From Xanthobacteraceae bacterium (GTDB lineage: Bacteria; Pseudomonadota; Alphaproteobacteria; Rhizobiales; Xanthobacteraceae), in contig JASHYD010000469.1 of the NCBI GenBank assembly GCA_030043175.1, positions 1 through 7,100 of the forward strand: DNA of 7,100 nt, in the 5' to 3' direction. The translations under genes and the position numbers were made by a program. Below the pieces are notes generated by a model, which saw only the letters and a list, made by a program, of their open reading frames with translations, searched no databases and had not been told where the DNA came from. Below, one piece after another: positions 5,207 to 7,100 of this stretch. The number at the start of each line of letters is the position of its first letter. Within the stretch, counting starts at the first letter, position 1.

Positions 5207-7100
5207 TATCAACTCGATTTCGTTCACGCCAATCCATGGCTCGGTAGTCCCACATGTAAAGCGCTTCCAGATCGGCACAGGCTTGCGGATCACGTAACCG
5301 CTTGCGCGCAAATACCGCGTGTCTTGTCAGGGCAAAACGACGAACGATTTGCTGATCTATCTCGCGGGCCTTGGCCGGTTGTCCAACGCAAGTCCAACCG
5401 ATCGCCATCCAGCTATATGCGTTGTCAACGGCATTTGCCGCCGGGTATTTTTGTTGCAGCGTATTGAACGTGGCCGTCGCCTTGGCCATGTCACCTACGA
5501 TCACGGCTTCGGCAAAGACCTGTTCCGCCATGCAGTCGTCGAGGAGCCGAGACGCAGGAAATTCGCCCTGGAATGCGGCGTTCGCGTCCGCGACTTTCGT
5601 CGGGTCAAATTGTGCAAGAAGCGTGATTCGTTTGTAGTGCAGCCATTCTCGCAATTTCTGGAAGCTCGCGTTCCGGGGCAAAACATCGAGCGCCCGCTGC
5701 GCAAGCTGCAAACTCTGGCGCAAATCCCTGTGTAACGGCTTTGGACCTGGCTTCCTCTGGGCACGCTCATCGGGATCTCGCATCATCGAATATTTGACAA
5801 CGATCCTTCTGATTTCAGCCTCCGATGATGGCGGCGATTGCTTGTCGATGTTCGACAAGATCGCTTCCAGTCGTTGCGCTTCGCGCGACGCTTGATAAAG
5901 ATAAGTGATGTCTTGCAGTTCCCCGTTGTCAGCCAATCGCAATCTTTTGAAAGCATTCGAGATTCGGGTGGAATCAGTCGTGACCGGCAAGTTTTCGACC
6001 GTAACGCCGAATTCACGTAGCGCACGCCGAGCATTGTCTACCACCAATTGATATTTGCCGGTGTGATAGAGCTGGGCCAACGCCGTGTACCAAAGCAAGG
6101 GTCGCGAGGAAAAAACCTTGCTGTTCTGTACGCGATTTAGTGCGTCTTCAGGGGACAGCATACGCAGGATGCGGCTGGATTGATGTTCGGCAGCGTCTCC
6201 ATAGTCCACGTCGACATATCCATCGGGGCCGGTCGAACCAACCTTCGGAAGGAGTGCGATCGCGATTTCGAACTTGTTCAGCGCACCATTTGTATCTCCG
6301 CGGTGATAGGCAAGCCACCCCAGGAAATAAGCGGCATCGTCGGAATGCGCTGACCTGCGGTCTTTCGACACCTCCTCGAATGCCGGCAACAAGCGATCGG
6401 TGAGCGCGCTGAACTCGGGAATTTTTGCCGAGAGCGGGCGAGACCCGTAACGCTCAGGCAGCTGATTCAAGTAATGCATGTACTGCGTCAGCGACGGCTC
6501 GCCGTCCAAATATTCGTCCTTTGAATCTGGAGCCTCCCAGAGCGAGTCGTTGAAGAAATTCCGTTTCGCGAGCTCCATATTCCTTTCCTGCGGCGTTTTG
6601 TCCCTAGACTTGAGTTCTGCGCGGCGCTCGCTTTCGCCAATTCTTTTCAGAAGGTCCTGATAATTCCTGTTGCTTGCCTTTGCAGAGTTTGCATCCTGAA
6701 ACAAAGCATTTTCTGGATCAATCTGATCGAGCTGCGATTCGGAATTGATCCGATCAAGCATTAGCTCTCGGTCGCCAGGCCTGGAAACCGCTTGAAACAA
6801 ATTCGAAAGGATTTTCCTAAGCTTCGAGTGAGCAGCCGCGTAGACCAAGACGGTATGCAGCGGGGATTTCTGGTTGAACTGAAGCGCGTCGTCAAAACGT
6901 CCCAAAGTGTACAACAGAAAATCGGAAAACGGCTCCGTGGGGCTTGTGTTCAGCTGAGCAATGATTCCGTCCCGAATAGCGGGAAATTCAGTTTTTTCGC
7001 CGAAGACATCGACTGCCATGTAAGCACCGCCCCCCAGGTGCTTGATGACACTCGTCGGAAGAAGCGCCCAAACGTGCGAACGATACTTTTGACTCGGCGC
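5172..7100 (-). CDS. Large TPR-like alpha-helical protein, probably partial at 5' end
   Basis: From ATG 7019 the protein is 615 aa. The same frame stays open for all 27 codons up to the window edge and reads as plausible protein (SHVWALLPTSVIKHLGGG just before Met), so the true start is probably beyond 7100. A GGGGGGCGG stretch before ATG 7019 could be a poor ribosome binding site, which keeps a start there possible. Counting from that Met, paired amphipathic helices of TPR type are seen at about 227-258 (AYFLGWLAYHRGD), 308-338, 496-526 and 532-568. Residues 100-165 are highly charged. No enzyme motif is visible. TPR arrays usually mediate protein-protein contacts. I do not recognise a named family. 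The gene is convergent with the TIR-NTPase gene and its last codons lie within that gene's 3' end. GC content by eye is lower than in the TIR gene, with about 40-50% in the two lines counted near 6541-6720. Confidence 0.85.
   Translation of the reverse strand, partial: APSQKYRSHVWALLPTSVIKHLGGGAYMAVDVFGEKTEFPAIRDGIIAQLNTSPTEPFSDFLLYTLGRFDDALQFNQKSPLHTVLVYAAAHSKLRKILSNLFQAVSRPGDRELMLDRINSESQLDQIDPENALFQDANSAKASNRNYQDLLKRIGESERRAELKSRDKTPQERNMELAKRNFFNDSLWEAPDSKDEYLDGEPSLTQYMHYLNQLPERYGSRPLSAKIPEFSALTDRLLPAFEEVSKDRRSAHSDDAAYFLGWLAYHRGDTNGALNKFEIAIALLPKVGSTGPDGYVDVDYGDAAEHQSSRILRMLSPEDALNRVQNSKVFSSRPLLWYTALAQLYHTGKYQLVVDNARRALREFGVTVENLPVTTDSTRISNAFKRLRLADNGELQDITYLYQASREAQRLEAILSNIDKQSPPSSEAEIRRIVVKYSMMRDPDERAQRKPGPKPLHRDLRQSLQLAQRALDVLPRNASFQKLREWLHYKRITLLAQFDPTKVADANAAFQGEFPASRLLDDCMAEQVFAEAVIVGDMAKATATFNTLQQKYPAANAVDNAYSWMAIGWTCVGQPAKAREIDQQIVRRFALTRHAVFARKRLRDPQACADLEALYMWDYRAMDWRERNRVDTSHDALRAHPR

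Noticed and set aside
5319..6660. Plus-strand ORFs of 60-138 codons
   Set aside because: They are antisense to the TPR-like gene and show no domains or ribosome binding sites.
1..7100. CRISPR array, tRNA, rRNA, complete insertion sequence
   Set aside because: No regularly spaced direct repeats, no tRNA- or rRNA-like sequence and no transposase were seen on either strand.

Overview
The window looks like part of a high-GC alphaproteobacterial chromosome, probably from the Bradyrhizobium/Nitrobacteraceae group. This is inferred from base composition, the style of the proteins and the kind of gene debris present. No rRNA, tRNA or species marker is visible. It reads as a genomic-island or defence-type neighbourhood: two small intact genes, a graveyard of decayed genes, then a large signalling NTPase facing a long TPR-like gene.

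Left part (1-944): a translationally coupled pair on the + strand. The first gene encodes a small exported DUF6152-like protein whose predicted mature form begins His-His. The second encodes a four-helix membrane protein of DUF6644 type. Their ends overlap by 4 nt (GTGA).

Middle part (945-2296): no intact gene. Minus-strand debris of a ClpP-like (COG3904-type) protein can be followed through three reading frames and two in-frame stops (about 1536 down to about 1050). It abuts a + strand remnant of a phage-type tyrosine integrase (about 1535-1884). A stretch of about 200 bp further on resembles a dispersed Bradyrhizobium-type repeat. A short AT-rich patch just before 2297 may hold the promoter of the next gene.

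Right part (2297-7100): the main object is a 969-aa protein. It has an N-terminal TIR domain, an nSTAND1-type P-loop NTPase with a winged-helix-like tail, a single transmembrane helix, and a C-terminal formylglycine-generating-enzyme (SUMF1/FGE) fold domain. The basic flank before the helix and the cysteine distribution suggest that the TIR and NTPase parts are cytoplasmic and the FGE-like domain periplasmic. The FGE-type active-site cysteines are absent, so that domain is more likely a ligand or surface sensor than an enzyme. The best working model is a membrane-anchored TIR-STAND sensor, possibly for defence or envelope stress. A convergent gene of more than 615 codons encoding an alpha-helical TPR-like protein overlaps its last 35 bp. 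That gene's reading frame stays open to the window edge, so its 5' end is probably outside. Whether the two work together cannot be decided from this window.
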